DNA of 64,000 nucleotides from Candidatus Desulfovibrio kirbyi (GTDB lineage: Bacteria; Desulfobacterota; Desulfovibrionia; Desulfovibrionales; Desulfovibrionaceae). This document shows, piece by piece, positions 39,280-52,800 of the stretch. A program made the translations under genes and the position numbers. The first letter of the stretch is position 1; each line of letters starts with the position of its first letter. The stretch covers positions 24,464-88,463 of the forward strand of contig BLLL01000006.1 of the NCBI GenBank assembly GCA_013374015.1. The letters are read 5' to 3'. The notes below the pieces were generated by a model. That model was not told the DNA's origin. It saw only the letters and a list, made by a program, of their open reading frames with translations, and ran no database searches.

Positions 39280-39870
39280 ATGCAGCACTTGCCCATACAG
39301 CGCGCGCTGTTGAGCGTCACGGACAAAAGCGGCCTTATAGAGTTTGCGGCTTTTCTCGCCGACAACGCTGTCAGGATAGTTTCCACCGGCGGCACGCAAA
39401 AAACACTCGAATCCGCAGGGATACAGGTAACATCCGTCAGCGCCGTGACGGGCTTTCCGGAAATTCTGGACGGACGGGTCAAAACTCTGCATCCCGCCAT
39501 TCATGCCGGAATTCTTGCAAACAAGGACGATCCCTCGCAGTTGCAAACACTTGATGAACAAAACATACATGCCTTTGACCTTATCTGCGTCAATCTTTAC
39601 GACTTTGTCGGTGCTGTGGAACGCAAACTTTCCCTAGAAGACGCTGTGGAAGCAATCGACATCGGCGGCCCCTGCATGTTGCGCGCGGCAGCCAAAAATT
39701 TTCACAGCGTCCTTGTGCTGCCCTCCCCCCAATGGTACCAGACGGCTATGGAAGAACTGCAAAAAAACAACATGACTGCGGGACTGAAATTCCGGCAGAC
39801 TATGGCCTCACGCGTCTTTGAGGCAACATCGCGATACGATGCGCTTATCACGTCTTATTTACGCCCGTAA
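39280..39870 (+). CDS. purH: IMP cyclohydrolase (PurH N-terminal MGS-like domain only)
   Basis: [19 protein letters not shown]...[16 protein letters not shown]...[24 protein letters not shown]...[16 protein letters not shown]; no AICAR transformylase domain. Confidence 0.88.
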   Translation: MQHLPIQRALLSVTDKSGLIEFAAFLADNAVRIVSTGGTQKTLESAGIQVTSVSAVTGFPEILDGRVKTLHPAIHAGILANKDDPSQLQTLDEQNIHAFDLICVNLYDFVGAVERKLSLEDAVEAIDIGGPCMLRAAAKNFHSVLVLPSPQWYQTAMEELQKNNMTAGLKFRQTMASRVFEATSRYDALITSYLRP

Positions 39871-39914
39871 ACACAAACGCGCCATTTCAAAACACAGATC
39901 GGCTTTGCCGTAAC

Positions 39915-40067
39915 ATGCAAAATATTCGGAACATACGCAACATTGGAATCATTGCCCATATTGACGCCGGAAAAATCACGCTTTCCGAGCGTATGCTCTT
40001 TTACAGCAGCAAGATACACCGCATGGGCGAAGTGCACGACGGCGCCGCCACATTTGATTTGCCCTAG
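39915..40067 (+). pseudogene. N-terminal stub of an elongation factor G-like gene (50 aa)
   Basis: Below ORF-track length: [54 protein letters not shown]-terminus with G1 motif AHIDAGKTT altered to AHIDAGKIT, then a stop. Confidence 0.8.
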
Positions 40068-40073
40068 CCGCTC

Positions 40074-42483
<2,410 letters not shown>

Positions 42484-42637
42484 CTACTACGCAGCCCCCT
42501 CGAAACGCAAGAACGGAATTTTGGCGCGTTCTGAAGATTTTATCCGCAAAAAACTGTTGAACATGTTATTGAAAAAGATTAAGCTAATTCTTTATGTCAT
42601 GATATTCACCATAACAGTATTTTATAAGGACAACACT

Positions 42638-43189
42638 ATGCAAACCCGCCTTTATTTGCCGCTGATTTTACTGCTTCTCCTTGCGTTGCCTGCCTGCCAG
42701 CAGTCCGGCAACGCCCCTAAAATAGTGGTTGTGGATATGAACCGTATAATGCGTGACAGCGAACCGGCAAAGGCTGGCGTGAAATTCCTAGAAAGCCTGC
42801 ATACCGACATGCAGGAAAAAATCAATGCAATTCAGGAACGTCTGGCAAAAAAACCTAACGACGAATCCACCCAGAAAGAGCTGCAGAGCGTCTACATGAC
42901 CGCCCAGCAGCGTATGCAGACAGAACAGCAGAACGTGATAAATCTGCTGAATGACGCCATTCAGCGCGTCATCAACCAGTGCCGCGAACAAAATGGCTAT
43001 GATATCGTCATCAACGTGGAAATGACTGCCTCTTACAACACCGCTGTTGACGTGACGGCGGAAATTATTGAGCAGGTAAACAAACTCACGATTACGTTCA
43101 AGCCGACGGTTGAAGAAACGGCCCCAGCGGTTGTTCCTGACGCGCCCGGCGGCGACGCGCGACCTGCGGCAAAAACGCCTAAAAAATAA
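42638..43189 (+). CDS. OmpH/Skp-like periplasmic chaperone with lipoprotein signal
   Basis: MQTRLYLPLILLLLLALPACQQSG (lipobox LPAC) then KIVVVDMNRIMRDSEPAKAGVKFLESL..., helical Skp-like core. Confidence 0.7.
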   Translation: MQTRLYLPLILLLLLALPACQQSGNAPKIVVVDMNRIMRDSEPAKAGVKFLESLHTDMQEKINAIQERLAKKPNDESTQKELQSVYMTAQQRMQTEQQNVINLLNDAIQRVINQCREQNGYDIVINVEMTASYNTAVDVTAEIIEQVNKLTITFKPTVEETAPAVVPDAPGGDARPAAKTPKK

Positions 43190-43198
43190 ATTTTGCTT

Positions 43199-44233
43199 TT
43201 ATTTTGATGAGATAGATAGCATGTCATCAGGGATGACACGCCCGCGCGGTATGGTTTCCATATCCAAGGAATGATAGTAGCGGTTGCTGTATAAAAGCCA
43301 TCCGGCGTAGGCTATCATGACGGCATTGTCGGTGCACAGATCCGGGGGCGGCACAAGCGTCTTGCCCCCGCGTTTGCCCATAAGCGCCGTCATGCGTTCG
43401 CGCAGCAGGAAATTTGACGCCACGCCGCCGGCCAGCAACAGGACGCGCAAAGACGGGCGCCGGTCAAGCGCCCGCTCCACCTTGACGCACAACGTGTCAA
43501 CAACCGCCAGATTGAATGACGCGCAACATTTTTTCAGGTCGTCATCCGTCTTGTCTGGCAAGCGCCGGCTGCCAAGATGGGCGGCCACAGCGGTCTTTAA
43601 GCCGCTGAAGCTGAAATCCAGATTGTCGTTGTCAAGATAGGGGCGCGGAAAAAGCGTAGGATCCGCCACGCCCTCCCTGCCCAGCGCGTCTATCAAATGT
43701 CCGCTGGGATAGGGGAACCCAAGAAGTTTGCCCACCTTGTCAAAAGCCTCGCCCGCCGCATCGTCCAGCGTTCGCCCCAACTGTGTGAAAAATTGGGGAG
43801 AGTGTATATGATACAGATGCGTGTGTCCGCCGGAAACAAGCAGCCCCAGCGCGGGAAACGACAGTTTGTGGGCAAGTCCATTGACCAGCAGATGGGCATG
43901 CAGATGATTGACGCCGATGAATTTGCAGTCAAGCCCCAAGGCCAGGGCTTTGGCAAAAGCCACGCCGACCAACAGACTCCCCAGAAGACCGGGACCGCGC
44001 GCAACGGCCACATACGTGATGTCCGCCGGCCTAAGGCAACAGCGCCGCATGAGTTCGTCAAACAGCGGCCCGATATACCGGCAGTGTTCGCGTGAGGCAA
44101 GCTCGGGCACAACGCCGCCAAAGAGCGCGTGCAGATTCGTCTGGCTTGCCAGAACAGAACCTGCCACGCGCCCGTCCTCAATAACCGCAAGGGCTGTTTC
44201 GTCGCAGGAAGTTTCAATGCCGAGGCAGATCAC
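43199..44233 (-). CDS. tsaD: tRNA N6-threonylcarbamoyladenosine biosynthesis protein TsaD
   Basis: [60 protein letters not shown]. Confidence 0.96.
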   Translation of the reverse strand: MICLGIETSCDETALAVIEDGRVAGSVLASQTNLHALFGGVVPELASREHCRYIGPLFDELMRRCCLRPADITYVAVARGPGLLGSLLVGVAFAKALALGLDCKFIGVNHLHAHLLVNGLAHKLSFPALGLLVSGGHTHLYHIHSPQFFTQLGRTLDDAAGEAFDKVGKLLGFPYPSGHLIDALGREGVADPTLFPRPYLDNDNLDFSFSGLKTAVAAHLGSRRLPDKTDDDLKKCCASFNLAVVDTLCVKVERALDRRPSLRVLLLAGGVASNFLLRERMTALMGKRGGKTLVPPPDLCTDNAVMIAYAGWLLYSNRYYHSLDMETIPRGRVIPDDMLSISSK

Positions 44234-45231
44234 GCGTGTTTGGCATAGATAGTTTCAACGGCTGTCACATCGTCGGCTGAGCCGATAAACAGCGGCATAC
44301 GAGCGTGCAGTTTGTCCGGCTTGCGTTCAAGAATGCGCCCCATGCCGTCGCTTGCTTTGCCGCCGGCCTGTTCCGCCAGAAAGGCCAGCGGCGAGGCCTC
44401 ACAGAGCAGACGCAGCTTTCCGTCGGGTTTTTTTGCGTCAGGCGGGTACATATAGATTCCGCCATAGATGAGGGTGCGGTGAAAATCGGCCACAAGCGAA
44501 CCCACATACCGCGAGGAATAGGGGCTTCCCGTGGGCGACGGACAGTTGTGGAACCAGTCGATCACGTCCCGGGTAGCCGCGCTCCAGTTTTTCCAGTTGC
44601 CCTCATTGACGGAATAGACATGCCCCTGCTGTGGTATGCGCATGTCCGGATGGGAGAGCAAAAATTCGCCAACGCCGGGATCCAGCGTGAAGCCGTGCAC
44701 TCCCTGGCCTGTGCTGAACACAAGCATCGTTGCGGGACCATACAGTATGTACCCGGCAGCCACCTGCCTGACCCCCTGCTGGAGCACTTCTTCTAGGGCG
44801 ACCTCACCCCTGTTACCGTCCGGACGACGTAAAATGGAAAAAATTGTGCCCACATTGATGTTGGCGTCAATATTTGACGAGCCGTCCAACGGGTCAAACA
44901 CAAGAATATAGTCGCCATGCGGAAATTCCGGCCGAACGCGGATAAGCTCAGGCTCTTCTTCCGAACTCATGGCGCACAGCGCTCCACAACGCTCCATGCG
45001 GTATATCATGATCCGGTTTGCTATTTCATCCAGTTTCTGAACATCTTCGCCCTGCACGTTCACTTCGCCGGTGCCGCCGAGAATGTCGAGCAACCCGGCC
45101 TTTGTTATACGACGGGCAATCGTTTTGCCTGAAAGGATAAGATCATAGAGCAAGCCCGTAAATTGTCCCGTAGCGTGGGGAGACTGTTTCTGATGCAGCA
45201 GAAGGTATTCTGTAACAGTGATATCGGCCAT
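44230..45231 (-). CDS. fbp: Class I fructose-1,6-bisphosphatase
   Basis: [66 protein letters not shown]. Confidence 0.95.
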   Translation of the reverse strand: MADITVTEYLLLHQKQSPHATGQFTGLLYDLILSGKTIARRITKAGLLDILGGTGEVNVQGEDVQKLDEIANRIMIYRMERCGALCAMSSEEEPELIRVRPEFPHGDYILVFDPLDGSSNIDANINVGTIFSILRRPDGNRGEVALEEVLQQGVRQVAAGYILYGPATMLVFSTGQGVHGFTLDPGVGEFLLSHPDMRIPQQGHVYSVNEGNWKNWSAATRDVIDWFHNCPSPTGSPYSSRYVGSLVADFHRTLIYGGIYMYPPDAKKPDGKLRLLCEASPLAFLAEQAGGKASDGMGRILERKPDKLHARMPLFIGSADDVTAVETIYAKHA

Positions 45232-45303
45232 GAGAGCCTCCCGGATGAAAATAGCACAACTGACTTTGCGCTGAACAACCCTATACTCATGCGCGTCATT
45301 ATG

Positions 45304-46311
45304 TTATTCTTGCACACGGCTTTTCCCGCCGGACGGGGTTTTCTTCAGCAGGACACTTTCACTGTTGCCGGGCTGAATATCCTTTGCGCCGTCGGCAGCC
45401 TGTCCGGCGAGCAGATCAACCTGTTGTCCCTCCGGAGGCGTGTCTTTATTTTTTCTTTCCGGTTGTGGGGGCGGAAGCTTTTCGCGTTCCTTGGGGAAAA
45501 ACGTGATCCCCTTGCTCACATCGCCGTCGCCCTCGGCAAAGGCGCCCGATTCGGCAACGGCGAAGACAAGCGGCAAATTCCCGAGATAGCGCACTATATA
45601 GTAAAAAGAGCCGGTTGCGTTTTTGCAAACGCCTGAGGAATTTTTGGAAACCACATCTTCCCAGTTGACGCCCGCCAGAGGCGTGGCGGCAAAATCATAC
45701 TTTCCCGTCCAGAGCAACGCCTGCGGAGAAAGCACAACAAGACTTTGCGGGTCCACCGAATACTGCATCAGCGTCCGCATGTCAAAATGGGACAGCATAA
45801 TGCCCAAAAAATCCACGCTGTCGTAGAGCGGAATCGCAAGCAGAACTTCCGGCCCAAGAAGCGTATTTTGCACATCGCCGCGCAAAGCGCGGCTGTTCTG
45901 TTTTTTATCTTCATAGAGCAACGGGATGAAATCCAGTTGCTTGAGCGGGGAAGCCGGCATCTGTCCCAAAATCGTGCCGTCGTATTTGACGCCGGCAAAA
46001 CCGCTGATCCAGGGAAATTTTTTCATAAAATCCGCAACCCATGCGCGGGTCGGCGGTTTGTCCGCATTAAGCATGACGCGTTCCAGACGTTCCAGCTCAA
46101 GATCTATGCCCAGCATACTGTTTGTCAGCGCAAGCGCCTGTGGAGAAAGATCACTTTTTTCCTGATAGTCTACTTCAACAGGCGGACTGACATAGACGTT
46201 CCAGAAACCCCTGGCCGATTTCCAGACATTTTTTGTGGGTTGATACGCGCTGCAGCCGACTGTCAGGGCAAGCGCCGCCAAGGGCAGAAAACAACGTAAC
46301 AAATTTAGCAC
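45304..46311 (-). CDS. Putative lipoprotein with possible sensor-like (PAS/Cache-type) fold
   Basis: MLNLLRCFLPLAALALTVGCSAYQ lipobox; FPWISGFAGVKYDGTILGQMPAS... and IPLYDSVDFLGIMLSHFDMRTLM patterns. Confidence 0.6.
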   Translation of the reverse strand: MLNLLRCFLPLAALALTVGCSAYQPTKNVWKSARGFWNVYVSPPVEVDYQEKSDLSPQALALTNSMLGIDLELERLERVMLNADKPPTRAWVADFMKKFPWISGFAGVKYDGTILGQMPASPLKQLDFIPLLYEDKKQNSRALRGDVQNTLLGPEVLLAIPLYDSVDFLGIMLSHFDMRTLMQYSVDPQSLVVLSPQALLWTGKYDFAATPLAGVNWEDVVSKNSSGVCKNATGSFYYIVRYLGNLPLVFAVAESGAFAEGDGDVSKGITFFPKEREKLPPPQPERKNKDTPPEGQQVDLLAGQAADGAKDIQPGNSESVLLKKTPSGGKSRVQE

Positions 46312-46402
46312 ACTGAACTCCTGTCATTTATGCACGCAGCGCATATAGTTGGGCAAATTCCTGTTCTTTATTTTTCATCGCCGGCGCGCGCTTTCCAGCC
46401 TA

Positions 46403-47203
46403 TCAGCTTTGCGCTCTGGCTTCAACACGTTCGGCCAACGCTTCAAGCATGCTGATAAGTTTGTCCTTGCCCGATGAAGATTCTGGCTGTGCAGTCAGAC
46501 TTTCCGACAGATCAGCTGCAGGGGCGTTGGCGAGCAATACGCTCAATGTGGTTATGCGATGTTGCAAATCTTCGCTTTCTCCAAAGTTTGACGCCCCGGC
46601 CAACAATTCATGATAGATATCCAGCGCTCCCTGTATGTCGCCCTGCTCTGCCAGCACGTCGGCCATTGAGCGGGTACGCAGGGAAAACTGTTCTTCGACG
46701 GGTTCTGACTCGGTGGGGTTCGACATCGGTTCGGCGAAAGGCGGCATGTCCGAATGTTTAACAACGGATTGCTGGGAATTTTGCGCCTGCTTCTCGTCCA
46801 GCAGGGAGGCCAGCCCCCTGTCCAGCACGTCATGGATTGATATCGTGCTGTTCGTAAACCAGGCGGAGAGAAATCGCAGGGCAAAGGCAGTGTCCGGGGC
46901 ATCGCCCGCGATGTTCAGGCTGGCACCCCACGCCTGCCAAAAACCCGCATAGGCGGCAAACATCTTGCTGAGTTTGGCAATCTGGGCTGTGCATACGGTG
47001 CGGCGCTCCGTTTTATAGAGCAGTTCTATAAAAAAAAGACGCGCCTCCAGAAATTCAGGATGCCTTTCAAGCCCCTGTTCCAGAATATCCAGAGCCTCGT
47101 CAATACGTTGAACTTCAGAAAGCAGGCGCGCCAGCGGAAAAAAAATCTTGGAATTGGGTTCCAGTTCAAGAACCTCTTTGTACCATTCAATTTTTTCTGT
47201 CAT
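46403..47203 (-). CDS. Tetratricopeptide-repeat-like protein
   Basis: KIEWYKEVLELEPNSKIFFPLARLLSEVQRIDEALDILEQGLERHPEFLEARLFFIELLY; SMADVLAEQGDIQGALDIYHELLA. Confidence 0.65.
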   Translation of the reverse strand: MTEKIEWYKEVLELEPNSKIFFPLARLLSEVQRIDEALDILEQGLERHPEFLEARLFFIELLYKTERRTVCTAQIAKLSKMFAAYAGFWQAWGASLNIAGDAPDTAFALRFLSAWFTNSTISIHDVLDRGLASLLDEKQAQNSQQSVVKHSDMPPFAEPMSNPTESEPVEEQFSLRTRSMADVLAEQGDIQGALDIYHELLAGASNFGESEDLQHRITTLSVLLANAPAADLSESLTAQPESSSGKDKLISMLEALAERVEARAQS

Positions 47204-47510
47204 CGTTTGTGGCTCCTGAGTTAATTCCGGATGAATTTTCAAAGAGGTATAATACTTCATTGTCTCGAACATAGTGCAAACGCTGCCGGATCATTTTTTC
47301 CATATACTGGTTGTCTGACTGCATGAGGCGAATTTCACGGCTCAATGCAAGATTCCGGGCATCAAGATCGGAAATTTTTTGTTTTATTTCAGTATGCTGT
47401 TGTTTGAGTGCGCGATATTCCAGAAGCCCTGTGGGCCCCCAGACCATACGGCTGAACAACACAACCGCAACAATGCCCAAGGCTACAAGCAGAAAAACAC
47501 GCCAAAACAT
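47187..47510 (-). CDS. ftsB: Septum formation initiator FtsB/DivIC-like
   Basis: One TM segment then coiled coil: GPTGLLEYRALKQQHTEIKQKISDLDARNLALSREIRLMQSDNQYMEKMIRQRLHYVRDNEVLYLF. Confidence 0.82.
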   Translation of the reverse strand: MFWRVFLLVALGIVAVVLFSRMVWGPTGLLEYRALKQQHTEIKQKISDLDARNLALSREIRLMQSDNQYMEKMIRQRLHYVRDNEVLYLFENSSGINSGATNDDRKN

Positions 47511-47521
47511 AACAATTACTG

Positions 47522-47779
47522 CTACTGCAACAGTCTTTTTTGTTGTGCCCCTTCCTTGTGGGATGAGGGCCTGAGTTCCGACAAAAAGCTGTCGGTAGCG
47601 GCCTCAAGACGACGAACATCGTCTTCAACCAGTTCAATTAAATCTATGCGTTGCAGATAATCTTTGAGTATTGAAAATTCTTCATTGAAATGCCGCCTCC
47701 AGATGCCGGAATTCAGCTCTGTCTCAAATTCCAGAATCGTCTGGATACAATTTTTGAGGCGAATTTGCAATGTGCTCAT
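47522..47779 (-). CDS. Small hypothetical protein
   Basis: MSTLQIRLKNCIQTILEFETELNSGIWRRHFNEEFSILKDYLQRIDLIELVEDDVRRLEAATDSFLSEL; embedded between ftsB and pgsA. Confidence 0.6.
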   Translation of the reverse strand: MSTLQIRLKNCIQTILEFETELNSGIWRRHFNEEFSILKDYLQRIDLIELVEDDVRRLEAATDSFLSELRPSSHKEGAQQKRLLQ

Positions 47780-48366
47780 ACGTTGTTCTTTGCCTGCTGC
47801 TTGCGACAAGCAAGACGGTAAAAATCATAACTGTAATTGACACCGGAAAAAATGGCCAGAATAAGCGCGACATAGAGCAGGTATTCTCCCACAGGCCAGA
47901 GTGTTATGCCGAAATACGGATAATGCAGCATCAACGGGACAATGGCAAATATTTGCAGAACCGTCTTGAGTTTGCCGAGATTGTCGGCGGCCAGCACAAT
48001 ATTTTCATCAATAGCCATCGCGCGCAACCCTGTCACCACAAGTTCGCGGCAAACCGTTAAAATTACTACCCATGCCGGCGCCCAGTCAAGCTTGACAAAC
48101 ATGATCAGCACTGAACAGATAAGCACTTTATCGGCCAGCGGGTCCAAAAATTTCCCCATACTGGTCACCATGTTCTCGCGACGGGCAATATAGCCGTCCG
48201 CCCAGTCGGTGAGGGAGGCGAAAATGAAGGCCAAAGCCGCCAGCACACAAGTAAGGGGGCTTTCAAAATAGAGCAGCGCAATGACAAAGGGAACCATAAG
48301 AATTCGTAATAAAGTGATTTTATTCGCAAGATTGAACATTTTTTCTCTCGTTGGCGATTTGTTCAC
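47776..48366 (-). CDS. pgsA: CDP-diacylglycerol-glycerol-3-phosphate 3-phosphatidyltransferase
   Basis: NLANKITLLRILMVPF; SLTDWADGYIARRENMVTSMGKFLDPLADKVL CDP-alcohol phosphotransferase motif. Confidence 0.93.
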   Translation of the reverse strand: MNKSPTREKMFNLANKITLLRILMVPFVIALLYFESPLTCVLAALAFIFASLTDWADGYIARRENMVTSMGKFLDPLADKVLICSVLIMFVKLDWAPAWVVILTVCRELVVTGLRAMAIDENIVLAADNLGKLKTVLQIFAIVPLMLHYPYFGITLWPVGEYLLYVALILAIFSGVNYSYDFYRLACRKQQAKNNV

Positions 48367-48424
48367 TATTTTTAAAACTTATTAGCACAAAAAAACATGA
48401 GGGCAAAGAGAAATATAGGCATTT

Positions 48425-49090
48425 TCAAGGAGAACGCTGCCATCCGTGATTGCCTATCAAATCAACAAAAACAACGCCGCCAAGGTCTTCCTGTAGTGTA
48501 CATCCCCGGGTTTTTCGCACGCGTACCAGTGTTTGCGCGCGCTGTTGCGCGCCGACGGGCATGAGCAACAGGCCGTTTTCGTCAAGCTGCTCTGTCAGCG
48601 GGGGCGGGATGACCGGGCCGCCGGCGGTCACAATAATGCGTTCAAAAGGGGCGGTTTCAGGCAGGCCCAATGTGCCGTCGCGGCGCAGCGTGTGGATGTC
48701 GTGAAAGTTCAGTTGCCGCAAAAGAGCGGTTGCCGGTTGATAGAGTTCGCGCAGGCGTTCAATCGTGAACACCGTGCAGCCCATCGTTGCGAGAACGGCG
48801 GCCTGGTAGCCGGAACCTGTGCCGATTTCAAGCACCCGCATGCCCGGCGCGACCTCAAGCGCTTCGCTCATGACGGCCACAATATAAGGCTGGGATATGG
48901 TTTGCCCGTAGCCCAAGGGCAGGGGGGTGTCTTCGTAGGCCTGGGCGCGCAGGGCGTCCTGCACAAAAAGATGCCTCGGTACAGAGGCCATTGCCGCAAG
49001 CACCAAGGGATTACTGATGCCATGCGCCTCAAGCTGTTCTACCATGCGCTGACGCAGGCGTACGGGGTCAACATTCCGGCGTTGCGGCAC
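48425..49090 (-). CDS. pcm: Protein-L-isoaspartate O-methyltransferase
   Basis: [53 protein letters not shown]. Confidence 0.94.
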   Translation of the reverse strand: MPQRRNVDPVRLRQRMVEQLEAHGISNPLVLAAMASVPRHLFVQDALRAQAYEDTPLPLGYGQTISQPYIVAVMSEALEVAPGMRVLEIGTGSGYQAAVLATMGCTVFTIERLRELYQPATALLRQLNFHDIHTLRRDGTLGLPETAPFERIIVTAGGPVIPPPLTEQLDENGLLLMPVGAQQRAQTLVRVRKTRGCTLQEDLGGVVFVDLIGNHGWQRSP

Positions 49091-49097
49091 GGCGGCG

Positions 49098-49790
49098 TTA
49101 TGCCTTCATCACGCATAAGCGCGCGGAGAGTTCGCCCGCCCTCATGCACACCGCCACATAGCCGCCCATGACAAGCGGTCCGGGATTGACGATAACGGTG
49201 CGCCCGATGCGGTCTTCAGACCTGCCTTCGTGAATGTGCCCGCAAAGGCATATGTCCGGCTGAGTTTTTTCGATAAATTCCCGTACGGCTGTGGAGCCGA
49301 CATGCGCGCCGTTCGGCAGGGCGTCACAGGCCGTGTCCTTTGGCGGATTGTGCGACACAAGCACTGTGTGCCGATATGCGCGAGCGCGTTGCCGGCAGGC
49401 GTCAAGCCATGTCGTGTAGGCGGATTCCGGAAATTCGCTGGGCGTGTTAAACGGCGTGATCGTGGACCCTCCTACGCCAAACATGAGTATTTCCGGCGTC
49501 AGTTCACGGACATGCGTGTGCAGGTTTATGCCCTGCCCACTCAGCCATGCGTCCACCTCAGGTTTATCCATATTGCCTATTTGCGCAAAAACGGGAACGC
49601 CGCAAGCGCGCAAGGAGTTCAACACCGCTTCAGCCTCCGCGATACCGCCGACGTTTGTCAAATCGCCGGTAACAATGATCCCGCCGGCCTCGGCCAGTTC
49701 CGGAATACGGGAAAAAAGAGCGGTATCCTCGTGAATATCGCCCACCGCAACCCAGAGGAGGTCACGGGCTGTTGTTTGAGGGGGCGGCAT
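49098..49790 (-). CDS. Calcineurin-like metallophosphoesterase
   Basis: [36 protein letters not shown]...IGNMDKPE...VSHNPPKDT...LCGHIHEG; start at 49790. Confidence 0.85.
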   Translation of the reverse strand: MPPPQTTARDLLWVAVGDIHEDTALFSRIPELAEAGGIIVTGDLTNVGGIAEAEAVLNSLRACGVPVFAQIGNMDKPEVDAWLSGQGINLHTHVRELTPEILMFGVGGSTITPFNTPSEFPESAYTTWLDACRQRARAYRHTVLVSHNPPKDTACDALPNGAHVGSTAVREFIEKTQPDICLCGHIHEGRSEDRIGRTVIVNPGPLVMGGYVAVCMRAGELSARLCVMKA

Positions 49791-49872
49791 GGAAAAATCC
49801 TTTGCTGAGGTGGCAAAATTTTTTATCTGTTCTTTACTCCGAAAAAAACATATGCTATCCTGCAAAATCTGT

Positions 49873-52800
49873 TCAAAACAGGGGCAGGTGGGTTTCCGCC
49901 CGTTTTTTTCCGACAAGCAGAGCGGAGCGCCTGACGGTGTCCGTCGGCAAGTCGGCAAGAAAGCGCGATGGCCTGAGGCGCGTTTCCCTGCCGAAAATCT
50001 TGCGGCTGCCGGCAAAAGAAAGGAAAAGATTCTCCCTTGCCCGTGTCAGGCCAACATACATAAGCCGTCTTTCTTCATCCGGATTCGGCGGGTCGTTTTT
50101 TGTCCGGCATGTCAGGGCGGCGGATCCGGCATAGGGAAGGATGCCGTCCTCCAGAGCGGGCAAAAACACAGACCTGAATTCCAGCCCTTTGGCCGCATGA
50201 AGGCTCATGATCTGCACCCGTTCGCTTTTGCTTTTCACAAGTTCCAGTTCCGTCTGCAAGCTGACCCAGTTGATGACTTCCTGCCAACCCCCGTGTTCTT
50301 TATACGCGCGCGTCAACGCCTTGAATGCCGAAGAAGAGCGGAACAGCGCGTCGAAACATTCCGTCCTGTCAAAATGCGCCGCGATAGACTCGGGACCCTG
50401 GGCAAGAACAGCGTCGGAGATGGGCAGCTTATCCTCTTCACGACTGTCGCAAATGCCGAGCATGCGCCCCGCCTCACGGAGTATACGGGCCGCGCGCTCG
50501 TCCGCCCAGAAGCCGTCCGTTTCCGGTGCGGCAACAGGGATTCCGGCGCGCGCCAAAGCCTTTTGCAATGCGGGTGCAAGAACGCGCATCCGCACCAGAA
50601 CGGCAATGTCGCCGGGACTGTGCGTTCCCGCCTCCGGCAAAAACAGATCTGTTTTTCGCACCTTATCGCGCAGAGTGAGGCTGCCCCCACCGACAAGCGC
50701 GCTCACACGCGCCGCAATCCATGCGATCTCCGCTTCCGCTGTGGGCGCTTCAAACAGATGGATATGCGGGATGCCTTCCGCATCTTCAGACAAACGCCGG
50801 TACGCCGCAACCAGAGGCCCGCAAGCGGATTTCCGCCCCAGCAGCGTGGATGCGGTATGCAGGATGTCTTGGCGGGAACGGTAGTTTTCCCACAAGGGCA
50901 TACTTTCCATCGTCGGCCAGGCGGATTGCAGAAATGCCCGCGCGTCCGCGCACGCGCCGCGAAAAGCGTAAATGCTCTGGTCAGGATCTCCTATACCGAA
51001 AAATCCCTTGCCGTCCTTGGGCAGCAGTGCTCTAACAAGGCTTAACTGAAGGGTTGAAAAATCCTGTATTTCATCCGCCAGAATTTCTGTCCAGGGTGGG
51101 GTGAAAAGGCCGGTCTGTATCCGCTGGAGCCAGAATTCGAGCAGATCTGTGTAATCCGCGAGATTCCAGGCGGTTTTGCGCCGCGCATAGGCCACGCGCA
51201 TACGCGCGAGATCGCCTTGGGGCGTTTCCTGTTTTTCCCTGATGAGAGAAAGGCTTTCCCATGCCTCACGCACCGCAGCCGTCGGGACGGTTATGTTTGC
51301 TTCGGCAAACACCCTGCCGGCGGATTCTTCATTCAGAAGCGTCGGGGGAACGCCGTGGACACGCTGCCAGACCTCAAAGGCAAGCGCGTGCAGGGTGTCC
51401 GAACGCGGCACGAATTCCTGCGAATCGTTCCCGAGCATGGACGCAAGGCGTTCGTGCATCTCCTTGGCCGCGCGACGAGTGAACGTAACAGCCAAGATAT
51501 GCCGCGGGTTGACGCCTTCCGCAAGCAAACGCGCTGTCCGCTCAACCAGAGTACGCGTTTTCCCTGTGCCCGGGCCTGCGAGCACCAGCACCGGCCATGG
51601 CCCTGCACGCACGGCTTTTGTCTGGGCATCGTTCAATCTGTAACGCTCTTTTTGCGGCGCCGCCCCGGGTTTCGCAGGAGCAGGCATGACAGCGGGCATG
51701 GTTGGGGCGGGCATATTATCCGGTATGCCCGCGAGAAAGCTTCCCGGGCCGCCGTAACGGAACGCGCGTTTCTCTTTTTCCGAAAACAAACGAATCACGC
51801 CATATTCTCCGTCATAGCCGCCTTCACGGATAACCTGCCCCTTGCGCATGCGGGCTATTCCTTCTCCAAGCGGCGGCATAAATCGGGCAATGTCCGCAAC
51901 TGGCACGGACTGCAACACATCCAGTTCTGAACCGAACTTCTTCACAGCGCTCGCGTGCGCGGCGTAAACCTTTTGTGTTTTGGCGCCGCAGGAAAAAATT
52001 TCGGCAATAATCTCCGCAAGGGGAATGAGGGAGGAAAAGCCTTTCCCATCCGCAACACGGGTATAGACAGGTTCCCGCCTGTCAGCGAGTTCCCGCACGC
52101 GGGAGAGCACGCCCACCGTAAGGGGTTTTCCGCACACCGGACAAATGCCCCCAAGAGATCGTGTTTCCGGCGGGTTTAAGACGACATTGCATTTTCTGTG
52201 CCCGTCAAGATGATATTTGCCTTCTTCAGGATAAAATTCAAGGGTGCCGTCAAAGGCTGTGTCCGAAGGAAGCCCTTTAAGCGAACGGTGTATCCCGTCG
52301 TACGAAATCCGGCCGGAAAAAAGGTTTGCCTCGCGCCCGAGATTTTCTCCCGAATGGGCGTCGGAATTGGACACAAGTGCATAACCGTCCAGAGCGGTCA
52401 GCAGGCGGTTCATCGCCGGATCAGAAGAAAGGCCGGTCTCCAGAGCGAAAATTTCCTGAGAAAGATCGTCAAAGCATTCACGAATGTCGTCAAATCCCGA
52501 CTTTGACCCAAACAGAGAAAACCACGGCGTCCAGATATGCGCGGGAATAAGAAAAGCGCGCGGATCCGTTTCCAGCACAATCTCCAGCAGGTTGCGCGAA
52601 TCAAGCCCAAGAATGGGACGCCCGTCGGATTCCAGATTGCCGGCCTGGGCGAGTTTGCAACTGAGTTTTTCCGCAGCCTCAAAGTTCGGCAGATATACCA
52701 GATTATGAACTTTGCGCACCGCGCCCGCGCGTTTGTAAATGGAACTGATTTCCCCCTGAAGCATGAAGAACGGGCTTGCAGCATCCTCTGTTTTTTCGAC

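Noticed and set aside
39280-39870. purH as a truncated pseudogene
   Set aside because: The cyclohydrolase domain is complete and stand-alone IMP cyclohydrolases are known; no partial transformylase sequence follows.
49789-51045. 418-aa plus ORF in the track
   Set aside because: Antisense shadow of the EndoQ-like/UvrD fusion.
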